From the NCBI GenBank assembly GCA_023653785.1, contig JAMKCH010012527.1, positions 1 to 64,000 on the forward strand: a DNA stretch of 64,000 bases. The letters run 5' to 3'. The translations under genes were made by a program, and so were the position numbers. This DNA comes from Ophioderma brevispina (lineage: Eukaryota; Echinodermata; Ophiuroidea; Amphilepidida; Ophiodermatidae). The first letter of the stretch is position 1, and each line of letters opens with the position of its first letter. The notes beneath the pieces were generated by a model. The model was not told the DNA's origin and did not search any database. It saw only the letters and a program-made list of their open reading frames with translations. Shown here one piece after another: positions 34,341 through 47,634 of the stretch.

Positions 34341-34411
34341 AGTATAATCTGTATTGCACAAGAGTTCTGGACAATTACGAAAACAGGCTATGTTTAGGCA
34401 TGTGGTGTCAG

Positions 34412-34837
34412 CTAATCAGAATACTTACTAGCCTTGAGTTTTATTTTTAAAGCCTGCACAGAATTGGCAGACACAGCAGCGTTATGAAATTTCACATCAC
34501 TGCATTGTAAATTTTGGGGATGTGTTAAATGGCACCTTTTCACAAGTGTGCAGCTTTCCTCACAACATGTGCTGCATACCTTTATGACACATACAGCTTG
34601 CGATAGACATTGTAAGATATTCGCACACTTTTGTGATATTTTTCCGGCAAACATGTTTCGAAATTTCGGCAACCACATTTGTGAAAATTTTTGACAATTT
34701 TTGAAAATTTTCACAAAGCGTATTGAACTTTTACAACATGTTGCGAACCTGCGACTTTTTCTTTTTCTCACACACACACTTGCGGAAAACGTTATGAACC
34801 CAGTACGGCTTGCGTAATCTACCACAGAATCCGCCAT
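34412..34837 (-). CDS. Uncertain 141-codon open reading frame, Cys/Lys-rich, unknown
   Basis: The longest open frame in the central 40 kb. It starts ATGGCGGATTCTG, a context often seen at animal gene starts, and a CCAAT-like AACCAATA lies about 35 bases upstream on the same strand. The product would be about 141 residues, rich in Cys, Lys and Ser, with no signal peptide, membrane segment or domain I recognise. The DNA inside is built from partly repetitive phrases such as TTTTCAAAAATTGTCAAAAA and ATTTTCACAAA, which can keep frames open by chance. It could be a small gene, a first exon or an accident. Confidence 0.2.
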   Translation of the reverse strand: MADSVVDYASRTGFITFSASVCVRKRKSRRFATCCKSSIRFVKIFKNCQKFSQMWLPKFRNMFAGKISQKCANILQCLSQAVCVIKVCSTCCEESCTLVKRCHLTHPQNLQCSDVKFHNAAVSANSVQALKIKLKASKYSD

Positions 34838-34925
34838 CGGGAAATCGCCTTTTCAATTTTTATTGGTTATTTGCCCAAAACCATGGCGTTGGCCTGTTTC
34901 CTGTAACCATTGAAATTATTGTAGT

Positions 34926-34982
34926 CTACTAAACCAAGGATGTAGAGTGTAGGCCAATTATTTACAGTCCTTGGTTTAGTAG
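34926..34982. repeat. Short perfect inverted repeat
   Basis: 15-bp arms CTACTAAACCAAGGA (34926-34940) and TCCTTGGTTTAGTAG (34968-34982) with a 27-nt loop. It could be a short hairpin or the remnant of a small element. Confidence 0.6.
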
Positions 34983-37506
34983 TAGGCTAGAACTAGTACA
35001 GGCATGCCACTACACTCGGGCTAGGCCACGGACAGTGGGTTATGGTAGGAACGTCAGAAAACGATTACAAATAACCAAACAAGAAAAAAAGTGTTTTGTA
35101 GTTTTATAGGCAATGTAATTGAAATCAATGAAGGAGTGTCTATTTGAAACTCGCTATGTTTATGTCAAACATTGTTTTTTTTAATGCATAGAAACCTAAG
35201 TGAATCCGGATGAAGTGAGCCCCTCATTTTGTAATCTGAACGTGCCCAGCCAAGTCAAGACCGTCCAATGATAGCACTAAGCTGTAAGACCTAAGTCTAA
35301 CAGTGGCAGCTGCAATATTGGCAGTGTTACTACCGATTTACATTCGCTTACGTATTTCAAAATCGATATAAACGCATTTTATATTTATTCCAAGGACCCC
35401 CACAAGTTGCAATAACCCTCAGTACACTGCCTACTGATACGTTTCATTTTTTCACGCGCTAAACAAATTGATTTCCGCGGGAAAATACCATGCAATGCAT
35501 GATGCCGCGCACCATAAATTGCCTCCGACGAACAGCGTTTCACCTGCAAGTGCCATGGAAAAATGTGTGCATGTAGTATAAACAGCTAGCAATTATGTTT
35601 TTAGGGTTAAACAATTTTAACAGTGTCATACAGATACACTACCAAAGCGATCCCTATTGCCCTCTAACACACTTGCACTATTTCATTCACAAGTAAAGCT
35701 ACATACTAGAAGTAGCATTGCTCTGTACAGGTTATTACTGATTGACATTGTAATGAAAACTGTTTGAAATAGTTGAGATATGGAAATACACAACATGTCA
35801 TAACAACTTGTAAGTTAATGGGAATATCCCAACACGTAACCTCAATGTCACACTACCATCATGTCAACGTTTACCATACTTAATGATAATTAACCAATAG
35901 AGTAAAATGTTGTTGTAATGACAAAGTACCATTGGTTTTCTAAATAACTATAAGAAATGTGAGTCCTTAAATAATCCTAGCATTTTGAAATCTAAACCCC
36001 ATTTTGTCTAAATCAAATCTCAAACTTTTCTGAAATTTATTTGCCCCATGACAAAATGACCATCTAGAGAAGTGGAAACATTAATTTTGTTTTAGTTTTG
36101 GACTCAAGGTTAATACCAAGGTAATAGAGCCTGCTCCATTAAAAGTTAACATTGTAGTCACAAAATAATTCATATTTTTCATTTATTTCTTTGATAAATT
36201 CAAAGGCCACATCTCTTCTTTCAGAAACCATATGAAAAAAACAAATTACAAACTGCCCCTGAAAACTATAAATTGGACCATTTTATTGTAGGGGGTGCCA
36301 TGGAGAAGACATCCACACCTTACATTTATGTGGTTTTACCTTAAAAGTTGATCCACCTAATAAATAGGTCGTATATAAAAGGGGCATATCATTTTAATAA
36401 AAGGGATATGCAACTGCGACAAGTTTGTGGAAAAATGGAGTGTTGAAAGTGTGTCCATGAACGGGAACACTTCTATTTTTTTTGTTTCAATGGGCAAGGC
36501 CCCTAATGGTTTGGAAGCCTTAAAAGGTCCTTCGGGCATGACTTAAAAAAACCTATCATACCCCAAACAGGGTTGACTTTACTTATGTATTAGTGTAAGG
36601 CAAAATCTGCATGAAACAGTAAATGGAAACCGTAACTTTTATAAAAAATGGCAAACATCGTGGGTTCTGAATGGAAATCCAAAAAGTGCTTTCCACATGG
36701 GCAGCGATGGACCCACGTGTGAACGTCGTGACACCATCCGTTTATAAAGCCTATTGCGTCAGGAGGAATCATGTGGAAAGGAGCGACGCGACAGAGTTCC
36801 TGCATTCATGGGTACCTTCTTCGCAATTCTATTAAGGTCCAGCAATGAATTGACTTTAGGTGCAGTTCTATTTTAGTAAAAATTCTCAATCTTGATGTAG
36901 ATTGGCAGAAATTGACAAGATACGATTCTACCTTATAAGTACAAAAACCAGCTATTAAGGCCATTGGGATTTTTTATAGGCATTATTGTATCAAAATTTG
37001 AAATTTATCCGGCCATGATAATGGATCGACTCAATAACAGATTACGTTGGCAAAACAGATCTGGGTTGTAAAAATAAAAATACCTTTTTAGAATGGCCCA
37101 ATACTGTTTGGTAACCTCAATACTGTGAAGACAAATCCTGAAGCTTCAATCTTGTTCATAAGTCTTGGAGCATTTTTATATAAGGCCTTAAATGCGCATG
37201 TTACTTTAACTTGTTTGCTCCTCCCCATAGACGGGGGTGCGGATCCTGAGAGACGATTCCACACAACAACGGCAGGGTGCCGGGGCCACGTAAACCCCCC
37301 CCCCCTCACCAGGAGGGCACGTTAAAAATGTTTAAAAATGTGTTTTTTCAGAATTTGAGCCTTATTTCAAGGTCCTCTCCTTTTCCAAGTGTATTGTGCT
37401 TACACAACATGCATTGATGGGCGGGAAAACCAATCTGCACAGAGTGCCAAACAATATGACAGAACTGAATGCACATAATTCCCAATACACACCAATCCTG
37501 ACCCCA
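34983..37506. other. No gene recognised
   Basis: AT-rich, with frames of at most about 73 codons and no repeat family clearly assigned. Confidence 0.4.
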
Positions 37507-37815
37507 TTAAGGCTGCCTTAATGATTTCGAAATATAATTTTTTCTGGGGCAAATGCTTAATATTCCAAAGTTGAGATTAATTAGATTTTTATTTTTTATA
37601 CAGAAACATTTATGTATAGTATAAACATGCCATAGACAAAATTCTGGATCCGGAAATTTACAACAAAGATTGGGGTGATTTCTATATGAAGGATTCGATT
37701 TGAGCTTAGCTATTTCACACGTGATTAGTTATGGACAAGCATTAGGTACATGCAAAAACATGATTTGTTTGAAAAATGAGGGAGCCCTCCTCAGAATCCT
37801 CTGAGTCGGCTTTTC
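37507..37815 (-). mobile_element. MITE family E, copy 3 (inverted, eroded left end)
   Basis: Read on the minus strand it carries CCTCTGAGTC, CTTGTCCATAACTAATCAC, TTTGAGCTTAGC (plus orientation) and CCGGAAATTT, all family E landmarks. The ends are degraded. Confidence 0.65.
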
Positions 37816-39883
37816 AACTCATTCTTAGTTTGTCTACAAGGCAGCTAAAATGATCACTTGACCTGATATGCCCAAAAATGATCGGTCAGGATTATTTTCC
37901 CCAACATTTTAGCAATACACTTGAAATGGGAATCTGGGGAATTTGTGTGCACCTTCTCTAATAAGTGCACACACATTTTCCCCCAGATTGTTTTTTTTTT
38001 GGGGGGATGGGTAGTTGAGTGCGGTTCTGTCATCTTTGAAGCACAGTGATTTGTCTCTTATTTATTTTTAAAACAAAATCCCCAAAAAATGTTAATTTGA
38101 CCACTATGAATAACAGAATACATTTTTTTAAAAAAATTATGCAAAAAAATAATTCCAAATTCACTTGTAGTGGAAAAAAATATTTCTGGATGTGGCTGCT
38201 AAACTCATAAATTCAGCATACAAGTTCATTATGTGACCTGGCATGACAAATGAGTGGAAAGTTGGATTGGGCAGGTTTCGTGTCCTCATGTTTTTTGTTC
38301 TTTGTTTTGAGCTAACCCCAGTAATCCGATTCAAAAGCCCCAAGCAGGTCATTTTTATCAAATTAAAAATGCCCATTTGTCTCTAAATTGCTAGTTTAGG
38401 TCATATCAACACCTATATTACTGTTCTCCTGTGAAAATCGGACACTAAAGCAGTTTAACGCATGCTGAAGATGCCATTTACGCTTTTTTTTGTTTACTAA
38501 TAACAGTCAGATCCGGACTTTACTTAGTAAACATTGCATACAAATCTCATGTTCCTGTCAAATGACGGCGTGTTAAGCGTAGCCATTTAAACAGCGGTCT
38601 TTCACTAAACAAAACCCATTTCCAATACACAATGTCAAAAATGGAACTTTGATGAAAAATGGGGCCCATTTGTTTACATTTTGAAATAAAATGCTACGAT
38701 CAATGGCTTAAAGTCAGTCTGCAGTCAGGCAGTCTTCATACCAACTATAAAGTACATTCCGCTGCATTTTGTTGTGCTAGGTTACAATTTTGTGCTCACT
38801 GACCTATACCACTCTTTAAAATGTACTTTCTTTGAGTTCTACTTTGGCATGATAAAATAAGAGACTACCCACAGAAAATTTTGAAATTTGGGAATTTGAA
38901 GGCCCGTGGTTTGAAGTACAGACTTCCAGAACAGACCATTTTTATGATGAATATGGGCCCTAAATGCATAAATTCTCACTTAGAAAATATTTTAGACCCT
39001 TTCCATGTTACATATGTCATGTGTCTGATCTGAAAAAAAACATGTTTTTACATGAATTCTTGAACACAGATGATACCACTTGTCTATGAAGAGTGGCCAC
39101 CTGGGAAAATGATAGCTTCCCAGAGTGAAAGCTCACCTCTCTGTAATATCTAAGGAGCAGTCATTATTTATGTTGGGAGGAACTGGATGAATTCACTTTT
39201 TGGGGGTGAAAAAAATATTCACGTTCACTTCCCCTTCAGTACCATTCAAAATGTTTATATTGCCCGTATGAAATTATCCATTTAAAAGTTCCGGTTCCTC
39301 ATCTCTCCTTATTGAAAATGTTCATGTCTTCCCTCCCCATCTCACCCCTCAAAAGAAGGATTCCCCTGAAATACACCCCTCCCCCATGGGGGAAGGTAAA
39401 GTGTCGTGCTGAGCAAGCTCATGCACAGAGTGCCCATCTCTCTTTCCTTGGCAATTTGAGCCAGACTCCTCCATGTAATTTTGCTGTGGGGTTGGCCACT
39501 CCTCCCACACAAGGGGAAGCTCACATCTTCTGTTTACAGACCTTGAGACCTATTTGTGTGAGACCTATTTGTGTGAAATCTTTACTTTTCTTTTGCAAAA
39601 CAGTCCAACCACTGTTAAAAGAAAAATATCAAGTTTACTATATATATTATATAGACATAGTAAAATTCTTCATATATCATGTTAATTTTACCAAGTTTAA
39701 ATGTACATGTTCATAACACTTGAAACACACTAACATGAAATCTCAACCTTATAATTGGTTGATAAATCTTAACAGCTAATGATCAACAATTCTTTCAAAA
39801 AATACAATATTATGTCACAAAATTCATAAAAAATACACAAATTAGTACATTACATTACTAACAAAAATAAAATAAGAAAATAC
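37816..39883. other. No gene recognised
   Basis: A 134-codon plus-strand frame (39312-39716) has no recognisable domain, and its second half is AT-rich low complexity. No repeat family assigned. Confidence 0.35.
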
Positions 39884-40149
39884 AGCAAGTAAACTTGAGG
39901 CACCCCCTGGCAAGATGGCAGTCTGGAACATGACCTCAGATGACCTTTGACCTTGGTCCATGACCTATGACATCCCACATATGAAGGAACCCCTACTGCA
40001 CCTTATCTCAAGTCTGGTTTAAACTGACTTAAAAGTTTTCGAGACATGAAAAACGAACCTAACCCAACTGGAACACACAGCATGGCACACAAACATTCAG
40101 ACACTTACACTATTGCAAAATCCCCTCTGCTTTTCAAGCCAGGGGATTA
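39884..40149 (-). repeat. Dispersed repeat family H, copy 2 (inverted)
   Basis: Inverted relative to 4434-4770, with CCCCTGGCAAGATGGCAGTC, GACCTTTGACCTTGGTCCAT, CATATGAAGGAACCCC and GCTTTTCAAGCCAGGGGATT. The TATG microsatellite of copy 1 is represented by a shorter ACACA stretch. Confidence 0.65.
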
Positions 40150-40864
40150 AAATATGCTCCTACTGGATATTTTGGAAGACAAGGTGGGAACTTTACTATT
40201 TGGCCATTTTCCTATAATTTTTTTTTTTGATTGGCATAGTGCTGGTTTGTGCATAGATCGTTTACACAGAGGTTCTCAATTAGCGGAGGGCCATGATGCC
40301 AAAACATATTTAAAAGTTTTCCCTACTTTGAGGGCCCCAACACACCTAAATTCCTTATTTTCCCTTTTATATTTGAGAGGCAAGTTCTGGGCCAAAAATC
40401 AATGAATTTGGCCCGGGGGCCACCTATTGAGAACCTGTGGCCTGCTTTAACAAAAGATACCAATGGAGCCGACGGCTCATATAGTCCAATAAATTGGTTT
40501 GCAGCATGTTTATCTTTTAATCTTTTCTCTCCAAGGCGTCACGAAAAATTCATATCTCGATGTTTGCTAACAAAGAAGTATAAGTGATTTGTCATTTTCA
40601 AGATTGACAAACATCAAAACATCACCCTTTTTCATTTGAAAAATATGCAATAAACTCATTAATATTCATCATTAGTTCATAATGTGATAAAAACTATAAC
40701 AGCACTAGAATGATCGCGATTTTAAAAATCGCCCCCAAACAAACTTCATGTGGATACCTTACTGCATTAAAATAGTAATGGATTTATTCAAATTTTTAAA
40801 TAGTACATAAGCTTATAATATTCAATAATTAGAGGTAATGTCTGTAATTTTTTATCTTTCAAGT

Positions 40865-41240
40865 GCACTGGCAAAAAAAATTGATGCACGCCACTCCAAC
40901 AAGAATAATGGCACAAGCCCAGCAGGGAAGAGTGCCATTGTAAGTCTGGTCAAACTGACCCAAGTGCTTGTATTTTTTTGCCTCAAGAAACTAAAAATAT
41001 ACCGACATTAACCTATTCATAAACACCAATGTTTGTACAAAAAAATCTAAATAACGTCATGAAATCTAATGAAAACAAAAAGTACACAGACAACACACCC
41101 GCCCATAAAATGAATCAATCCAACCTAGCGCGTAAACGTTCTAAGCGCATTCATGTACGGCTGTTAACAGTTACACCGTGGCAATAACACATATCAATAC
41201 ATGATTTTTGTCCAATCATATTCCTTTCATATAATAAACT
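40865..41240 (+). repeat. Direct repeat L, unit 1
   Basis: Diverged direct repeat of 41645-42055. Shared in order: AATAATGG, GCCATTGTAAGTCTG-TCAAAC, GTCATGAAATC-AATG, CATAAAATGAATC, GCGCGTAAA and ATATCAATRCATGA-TTT. A family D MITE lies exactly between the two units. Confidence 0.6.
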
Positions 41241-41258
41241 AGAGTTTGAATTATAGTT

Positions 41259-41637
41259 TAAAGGCACTATCAGTGATTTGCTAAAGCTAAAAATCAAAAA
41301 AAAAATCTTCAAAAAATCATATTTTTTGCATGTCTTGTACCAAGTCGGGTACCCCTAACATATCCCGCAAACGATAAGACCAGAAGCCACCTAATAAGCA
41401 CAGAATCCGATATTTTAGCCATAACTGTCCGAACGGACACTTACTACACTACAACACGTAATTCAATGAGAGTCAAATCTTTGAAGACGGCCGTTTTCTT
41501 CCTTTTCTATTTCTTTCTGGCAATTCTTCAGTTGGAAAAATAACTTACGAGAATTATACGACTTACCTTTTTTTAAGCTATTCTTGCAAATTCAAATATT
41601 TTGCTCTTTCGGTTGAAATAACTGATAGTGTCTTTAA
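41259..41637 (+). mobile_element. TTAA-flanked MITE family D, copy 1
   Basis: TTAA then AGGCACTATCAGTGATTTG. The right end CTGATAGTGTCT is followed by TTAA (41634-41637). It contains the unoccupied site TTTTAAGCTATTC (TTAA at 41573-41576) that is occupied by family A in copy 4. Confidence 0.85.
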
Positions 41638-41644
41638 TGGCTGA

Positions 41645-42055
41645 ATTTTAGCTTCGAGTACATTGGGCCAAAATCAAAGCACCGAGCTCAGTTTGACATG
41701 TGAATAATGGAGCCCCGCAATGGCGCATACCATTATGAGTCTGTTCAAACAATGCAAATGCATTAATTTTGCCAATGCATGATAAACTAAAATAACAGAC
41801 ATACCCTAATTCATGAAAGTTATTATACAGCATACATTTTACATTATTACAAGAAAATCTGATGTCATGAAATCCAATGCGTAATTGTTCTAACGAAAAG
41901 ATGCACAAACCCAACCATAAAATGAATCGTCCAAGTCGCGCGTAAAACATTCAAAAGCACTCGGTGTACGCTCATGAACAACACACCATGCAATGCAAAT
42001 ATCAATGCATGAATTTCTGTCTTATCATATTTTCGTTTTCCTAATAAACGTTATG
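41645..42055 (+). repeat. Direct repeat L, unit 2
   Basis: Diverged second unit of 40865-41240, starting just after the family D element. Confidence 0.6.
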
Positions 42056-42342
42056 AATAAAGCCATCCCAATTACTGCATCAAATGTAGTGGATGGATTA
42101 ATCATATTAAATGCATAAAACCAAATTAGCTATTAATATTCATTAATATGCAGATGACACAGTAGTAAAGTGAGGTTGTTATTTAGGTGTTTTCATCGTA
42201 AAGGTACCTAAAATGTAATAATGTGTCAAAAATTTCAAGCTGATTAAACAGCATTTTGTAAACTACTCTCTTGATTCCTTTTTTTGTTCAATGTTGATTT
42301 CTATTGGTTAAGAGATAAATTAAGAACTATTAATTTTGTACC

Positions 42343-42698
42343 TTAAAGGGCCATGTCCGATTGCTAATAGCCTCGTCCCCAGAACCCCAGATTTTACCGG
42401 AAGTGGTAAAAATTTTGTTATCTGAAGAAAGCTACTATTTTCCCATTTACTCTATGAAATCTTAAGACTAAAGGATGTTTGGTTTGGATGTTTTGAGTGA
42501 AAATGTACTCCATTTTGGTTGACCAATATTTAATTTTACACAGTATTCTATGGGGATTACAAAATCACATTTTTAGCTCTCACATCAAAACAGGTTGAAT
42601 TATCAGCGTGAAACTTTTCAGATGGAATTTTGAGGTGAAGGCCATATTCTATCAAAGTGAAAACTTTACATATTTAAATCGGGTCATCCACCTTTAAT
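42343..42698 (+). mobile_element. TTAA-flanked MITE family F, copy 3
   Basis: TTAA at 42343-42346 followed by AGGGCCATGTCCGATT. The right end ATCGGGTCATCCACCT is followed by TTAA at 42695-42698. The terminal repeats match imperfectly. Confidence 0.75.
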
Positions 42699-43069
42699 GT
42701 TCTGAAAATTATCCTACAGTGCATCTATAGGGGAAATGTTAATAATTGTAACATTTGACACACTGTTACGACCGTTACGAACTCCGGCTATACCTGAAAA
42801 AGTATGTAGTGTACATTGCTAGAATTGCACCTGAATTCCAACACTGTGCCATGAAATGGAAGCAAAAGCCGGTGTGTACTTAGAAAAATATTCACATCTG
42901 AAATTAAAAGTTTGCCACACAATGTTACGTATGACCCTTGTGTCAAACTGAACTGATGAGCTCTAATTTCTTATGCAAATAGGAACACTTGGTGATATTT
43001 TCTATTTTGGGTGCATGGGCCCAGTAATCTTCTTTCAGTTTTACAAAACAGAACTTTCAAAAAAGTCAA

Positions 43070-43420
43070 TTAAAGACACTATCAGTGATTTGATTTTTGA
43101 TTTGAAAAATATTTTAAATTTGCAGGAATAGCTTAAAGTGAGGAGGAGTCTGTAGAATTCTCATAAGGTTGCTTTTCCAGCTGTGAATTTGACAGAAAAG
43201 GAAGAAAACGGCAGTGTTCCAAATTACGATTCTCCATTCAATACGTGTTGTAGTAAGGGTCCGAACGGACAGTAATGACGAAAATCTCGATTCGGTCTAT
43301 TAGGGGCTTTGGTCTTATTTGGCAGGTATGTTAGGCTACCTGTACTGTACATACATGCAAAAATCGTATTTTTGATGAATTTTCGATTGCTGTGATTTAG
43401 CAAACATGATAGTGTCTTAA
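43070..43420 (-). mobile_element. TTAA-flanked MITE family D, copy 2 (inverted)
   Basis: TTAA at 43070-43073 and 43417-43420 with ends AGACACTATCAGTGATTT and (other strand) GACACTATCATGTTTGC. The internal GTCCGAACGGACAGTAATGA is shared with the other D copies in inverted orientation. Confidence 0.85.
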
Positions 43421-43897
43421 ACTTATTCATACCACTATTTTTCAGAATCAATACTTGAAATTTTACAATTTTTTCCAAGAAACTTAATATTTAGAGCTAC
43501 AATTTTTTATAAAATAAAGGCAGTCACTAACACAAAAAATATTGACTTTTTATCTCTCCTTCACTCTATAAATGATGTTTTAAAATTTAAAATCAGTAGT
43601 ACACATTCTTCAAATTGGGCAATGAATTTCGGCAAGCCTGATATATCAGATTGCAGAAATTAGGTACCTTACTGTGAAAACACCATACAATTAAGTCAAG
43701 AAGCATGAAGTTATTTATAGTGCCAGCGATGTTATTGTTGTATACCTACTGCAAATTCAAATTAAAATTATATTTTCAATTATATATCTATACATGTCTT
43801 TTGGAAGACATTAATAAAATAACAAAATTAAGAACTTGAGAGAGGCATTAGGTAACGCTACGCAATCTGCTGATCGAAGGATGTTATTTTGCATGAC

Positions 43898-44354
43898 TTA
43901 AAGCGCACTGGCACATTTCCACAAAAGAAATTTCTTTAATTGCTTGCAAATGAGAAGTTAGGACATTGGAAGAAATAGAAATATGATTTCACATAAAATA
44001 ACCTATGCAAAGACATCAATGTAATCAACAAATGTGTTCTATTACATGATATCTTTACTAATTGATATTAAAAACCACAAAGGCAAAATACCGATCAAAA
44101 CAGGAGGCATGGGAATCAACTTCGGCATGTGTTTTTGTCAAATGCCATTGCCGTCGTCCTCTGAATAAATGTCACTGGAGTCATTTAACTATAAAAATTA
44201 TTCTGTTACCCATAAGGGTGCTGATGGTCTTAATCATTTTCAGGTGATGGCTAATTGCCAGGCGAATGTCATTAAACTTTACAAACCATGCAAAAAAATA
44301 TAATTGAAAATCTGTGAGGGCGCATATTTTTTCCAAGTGCCAGGGTCTCGTTAA
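43898..44354 (+). mobile_element. TTAA-flanked MITE family K, copy 3
   Basis: TTAA at 43898-43901 then AGCGCACTGGCACAT. The right end CAAGTGCCAGGGTCTCG is followed by TTAA at 44351-44354. The body matches 29849-30379. Confidence 0.8.
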
Positions 44355-44394
44355 ATCAAATGCAGTTATAATAATGAACACACCACTTTGAGAC

Positions 44395-45150
44395 TATTTT
44401 GTCTTTCGGTCCTGAACATTTTGCGTTGCAGTCCAGATATCCGATACGCTGTGATCCCTCTACCTCACCTCTTCCCCGGCTGTTTTTTGCTTGCGCCCCG
44501 TGCTCTTGGACCGTACAGCCTAGCGGTGTTCCCAGGCAGTGCCGCTCACCTTCCTTGCTTACGACTTCGTTCTCTTCGCCTCTCTTACGCTTTCTTGCCT
44601 TCCCCAGGGTGGGTGGCGGCCGCGAAACTGTCAGGGGTCTTCCCGCGGTCCTGTTAGTGGCATTGAGCGGTTTTGCTCTGTTCGGCATTACTTCTTCTGT
44701 GCTTGGTCAAGTTATTGTCTTCAGCGTCACCTCTTTTTGGGCGCCGGCGGACTGCAGTTCCGCTCTCCACTTCTTCATTATTCCGTACACGTCAGTTGGA
44801 GTAGGCCCTTATACTTGTGCCGCCCCCGTCCGAAGCAGCGGGACATCTGTCTTGCTCCTTCTTGTGTGGGTGTTGGTTTCCTGCTCCTTTCCCCTACCGC
44901 CTGTGTATTGAGGTCCGTTCGGCCCTCAGGTCGGTGATCGGGGACGGACGAGCTTGTATAATTGTTTCGTGGTGGCCACTCTCGTCTTGACACCCACCTG
45001 GGGATTCGTTGAACGGATATCCCGTCATCGCGCATGTCGGGGTGGTAGTGTCTTGAGGTGCCTGTTTGCCGGGCGCGCTAGCTTGGAAGGGGGTTTTGCG
45101 GATTTGGGTTGTCACAGTGCAGTAGGATCGGGCTGTAAAAAGAATGGCTA
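44395..45150. other. GC-rich, CpG-rich block of unknown origin
   Basis: About 750 bp of markedly GC- and CpG-rich sequence (GCGGCCGCG, CCCGCGGTCC, GGGCGCCGGCGG) in AT-rich surroundings, with sharp edges. Overlapping frames open on both strands: plus 44399-44911 and minus 44356-44688 and 44778-45035. The minus frames would be Arg/Lys/Pro-rich, the plus frame hydrophobic. None has a domain I recognise. Candidates are the 5' region of a foreign or mobile element (for example a retrotransposon gag-like part) or a promoter-associated CpG-rich first exon. Its left edge directly follows a family K element. Confidence 0.4.
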
Positions 45151-47634
45151 GGGCAGGGGAAGTGGGATTGGTTAGATAGTTTGAAGTTGTTTTTTTGTCT
45201 GTTTATATTTCTATTTTTATTGTCTTCATCGATGAATCAATGGAAGGTATTTCTAATAATAAATAATAATATTATATAATTATTAAAAACACAAAAATCC
45301 ATTCAGTAGATAAGGGCTACGTGGAGCGCCCTGGCTGATACAACAAATAAATCCAGAACGACAAGGAAGGAACTACACAGCCTGACCTCCCAGCTCCCAG
45401 CCCAACCCTCTCTTCAGCTTCATTCGACTTCGTTCTGATTGTGTACGTTTTCATAAAATGAAAATGGTAAACATGTAAAAATATTTAACAAAAGACAAAT
45501 ATGAGAACTTTCAAATGAAAGCAAACTCTGTTGAGCATTTGCTGTAAAACCTTCAATCTGCTCACAGTAAATTACTATAAACATTTTAAGAAAACCTGCA
45601 AAATACGAATTTTATTGTTTAAAATCACAAATGTAAATATTTACAGCACTGTACAGTCAAAAAATTACAACCAACCAGTAAATTACCCACAGCAAAGACA
45701 ACAGTAACTATTATTAAATTGCAATGACAAACATTCTACATTGATGAACCCTATATAAGCTTCATTTTCTTTTTATAAGCTTTTCAGAACATTTTAACCA
45801 CAAAAACAATGCAAAAGAACATTAATGCATTATAAATAGTTAAATGTGTTCCTCCCAGCTGGTTAAGGTTATTACCAAAAAAGAGCAATTTTGGAGATAT
45901 GTTAATATAATGAGTTAGACAAAAAAATACTATGAAAAAAAAATACTAAAACATTAAGAGCTAAAGGGCTTAATCGCTGCTCAAAATCAGTACACATGGC
46001 AAAGGATTAATACTAAACTAAGTATTTATAAGTAAAATACCTAGGAAAGATGGCTATAAATCTCTTAGCTTTTGTGATATATCAGCCATGTTTGTTCTTT
46101 GCCCATATATACACACACAGTCACACAAAGAAATTACATGATCAAACACTGAAATAGGCAAGTTCCGGTGATACAGGAGCAGTAGGCTAGTTGCAAAGTA
46201 AATACATTTGTATCAACTTGGTCCAATATTGCTTTTCAGAAACATTGTCAATATAAACAATCAACATTGAATTATTTCAAAAAAAAACTAAAATAGTACA
46301 TGTATTCAGGTTGTTATACCAGTATCAGCAATGTATTTTAATATCCATATAAGACTAAATGATTTGTCTCAAAGCTGGTAAGATTTCAAAATCTGATGTG
46401 CAATGGTTTTTTTTGGTGGGAGAAGAAACCCGTGTCTAGATGGGGGATTGCCAGCCATAATAATACATTTTGCCAATGAAGGGAATTCATCTCTTTCAGT
46501 ATAATGAGCAGCAATCATAGGTTCCTTACAATCTCAAACAATACTTTACATTTTCCACACATTTCGGTAATAAAATCCCAAATTTATGAAAAAACCATGC
46601 CCACTGAAAACAAAATGATACACAAGGTTGAGATAAACATTGTAAGCCCAATTAGTTATAACCAAGTTCAAAGGACAGCATCAACTTGCAATTACACCCT
46701 GTAGCAGGAAACATATTATGGTACAATGACATATTTGCACCTTTCAGAATTTATACAACACACTTTGTCTATCTTTGTACAATTTTTACAGTGACATTTA
46801 CAAAAGATTTTGCACTGGGTATCTAAATAGTAGGATACATTAATTACTAAAAGTAACATTGCATTTAATATATGCAAAATATTATCCCAAATCTATGTAC
46901 AACTCATACAAAATCTTTGGTTTATTGTATGAATGAGTTTACAAGCGAATTTCTGCATTCTGCACTAGCAGCATTTTCAAGGCGTCAAAAAAAAAAAAAG
47001 GAAGAAACAACAAACCAAGTGAATTATAAAACCTTAGATATACAGTTAAGGTAAAGACCCAATTTATGCAAAAAATTTAACATGGTAGAACATGAGAGTA
47101 TCAGTTTGAATAATCTTCATTAGTATTGAAGAAACTGCATTATGATTCTTTGGCACAGAAAAAACATTTTGACAAGGGCACAAAGTGGAAGTAGACATAT
47201 ACAGTAGAACTGATGATATGATAAAACAATGGCCACAATATTATAAACATGGCCAGGGTACACACTTCCACGACACCGAATCCGTTAAAGCGCTAGCAGG
47301 CTGTTGTCGGACAGTGCTTTTGTCGAGAAAAAATTTTGACCCAAAGCACCTTTGAGATTGTCGACAAGCTTGCAACCGCATTGACAAAATGTAAACCCAC
47401 CTATCACTGGACTAAGAAAAGCATAACATTGTAAGAACTTCCCAGGGATTTCCGATTTTTTTTTTTTTTTGCGGCATGTCCAGAATAGCCCAAAGGTGAA
47501 ATGACCATAAAGTATCATTCTCTGCTTGTCATTCCATACAGTATCGCTAATCAATCCATTGCATATTTGAACTATATCGTTGTTATCTGGCTCGAGTCTG
47601 TGCGATGTGCATGTCATGGACATTGCACATGCCA
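45151..47634. other. No gene recognised
   Basis: AT-rich sequence with short A-runs and T-runs. A 119-codon minus-strand frame (47285-47644) crosses a T15 run and has no recognisable similarity. Confidence 0.4.

Noticed and set aside
39312..39716. 134-codon plus-strand gene
   Set aside because: No domain recognised; the C-terminal half is AT-rich low complexity.
44399..44911. 170-codon hydrophobic protein in the GC-rich block
   Set aside because: Overlapping frames are open on both strands because of composition; no family match recognised.
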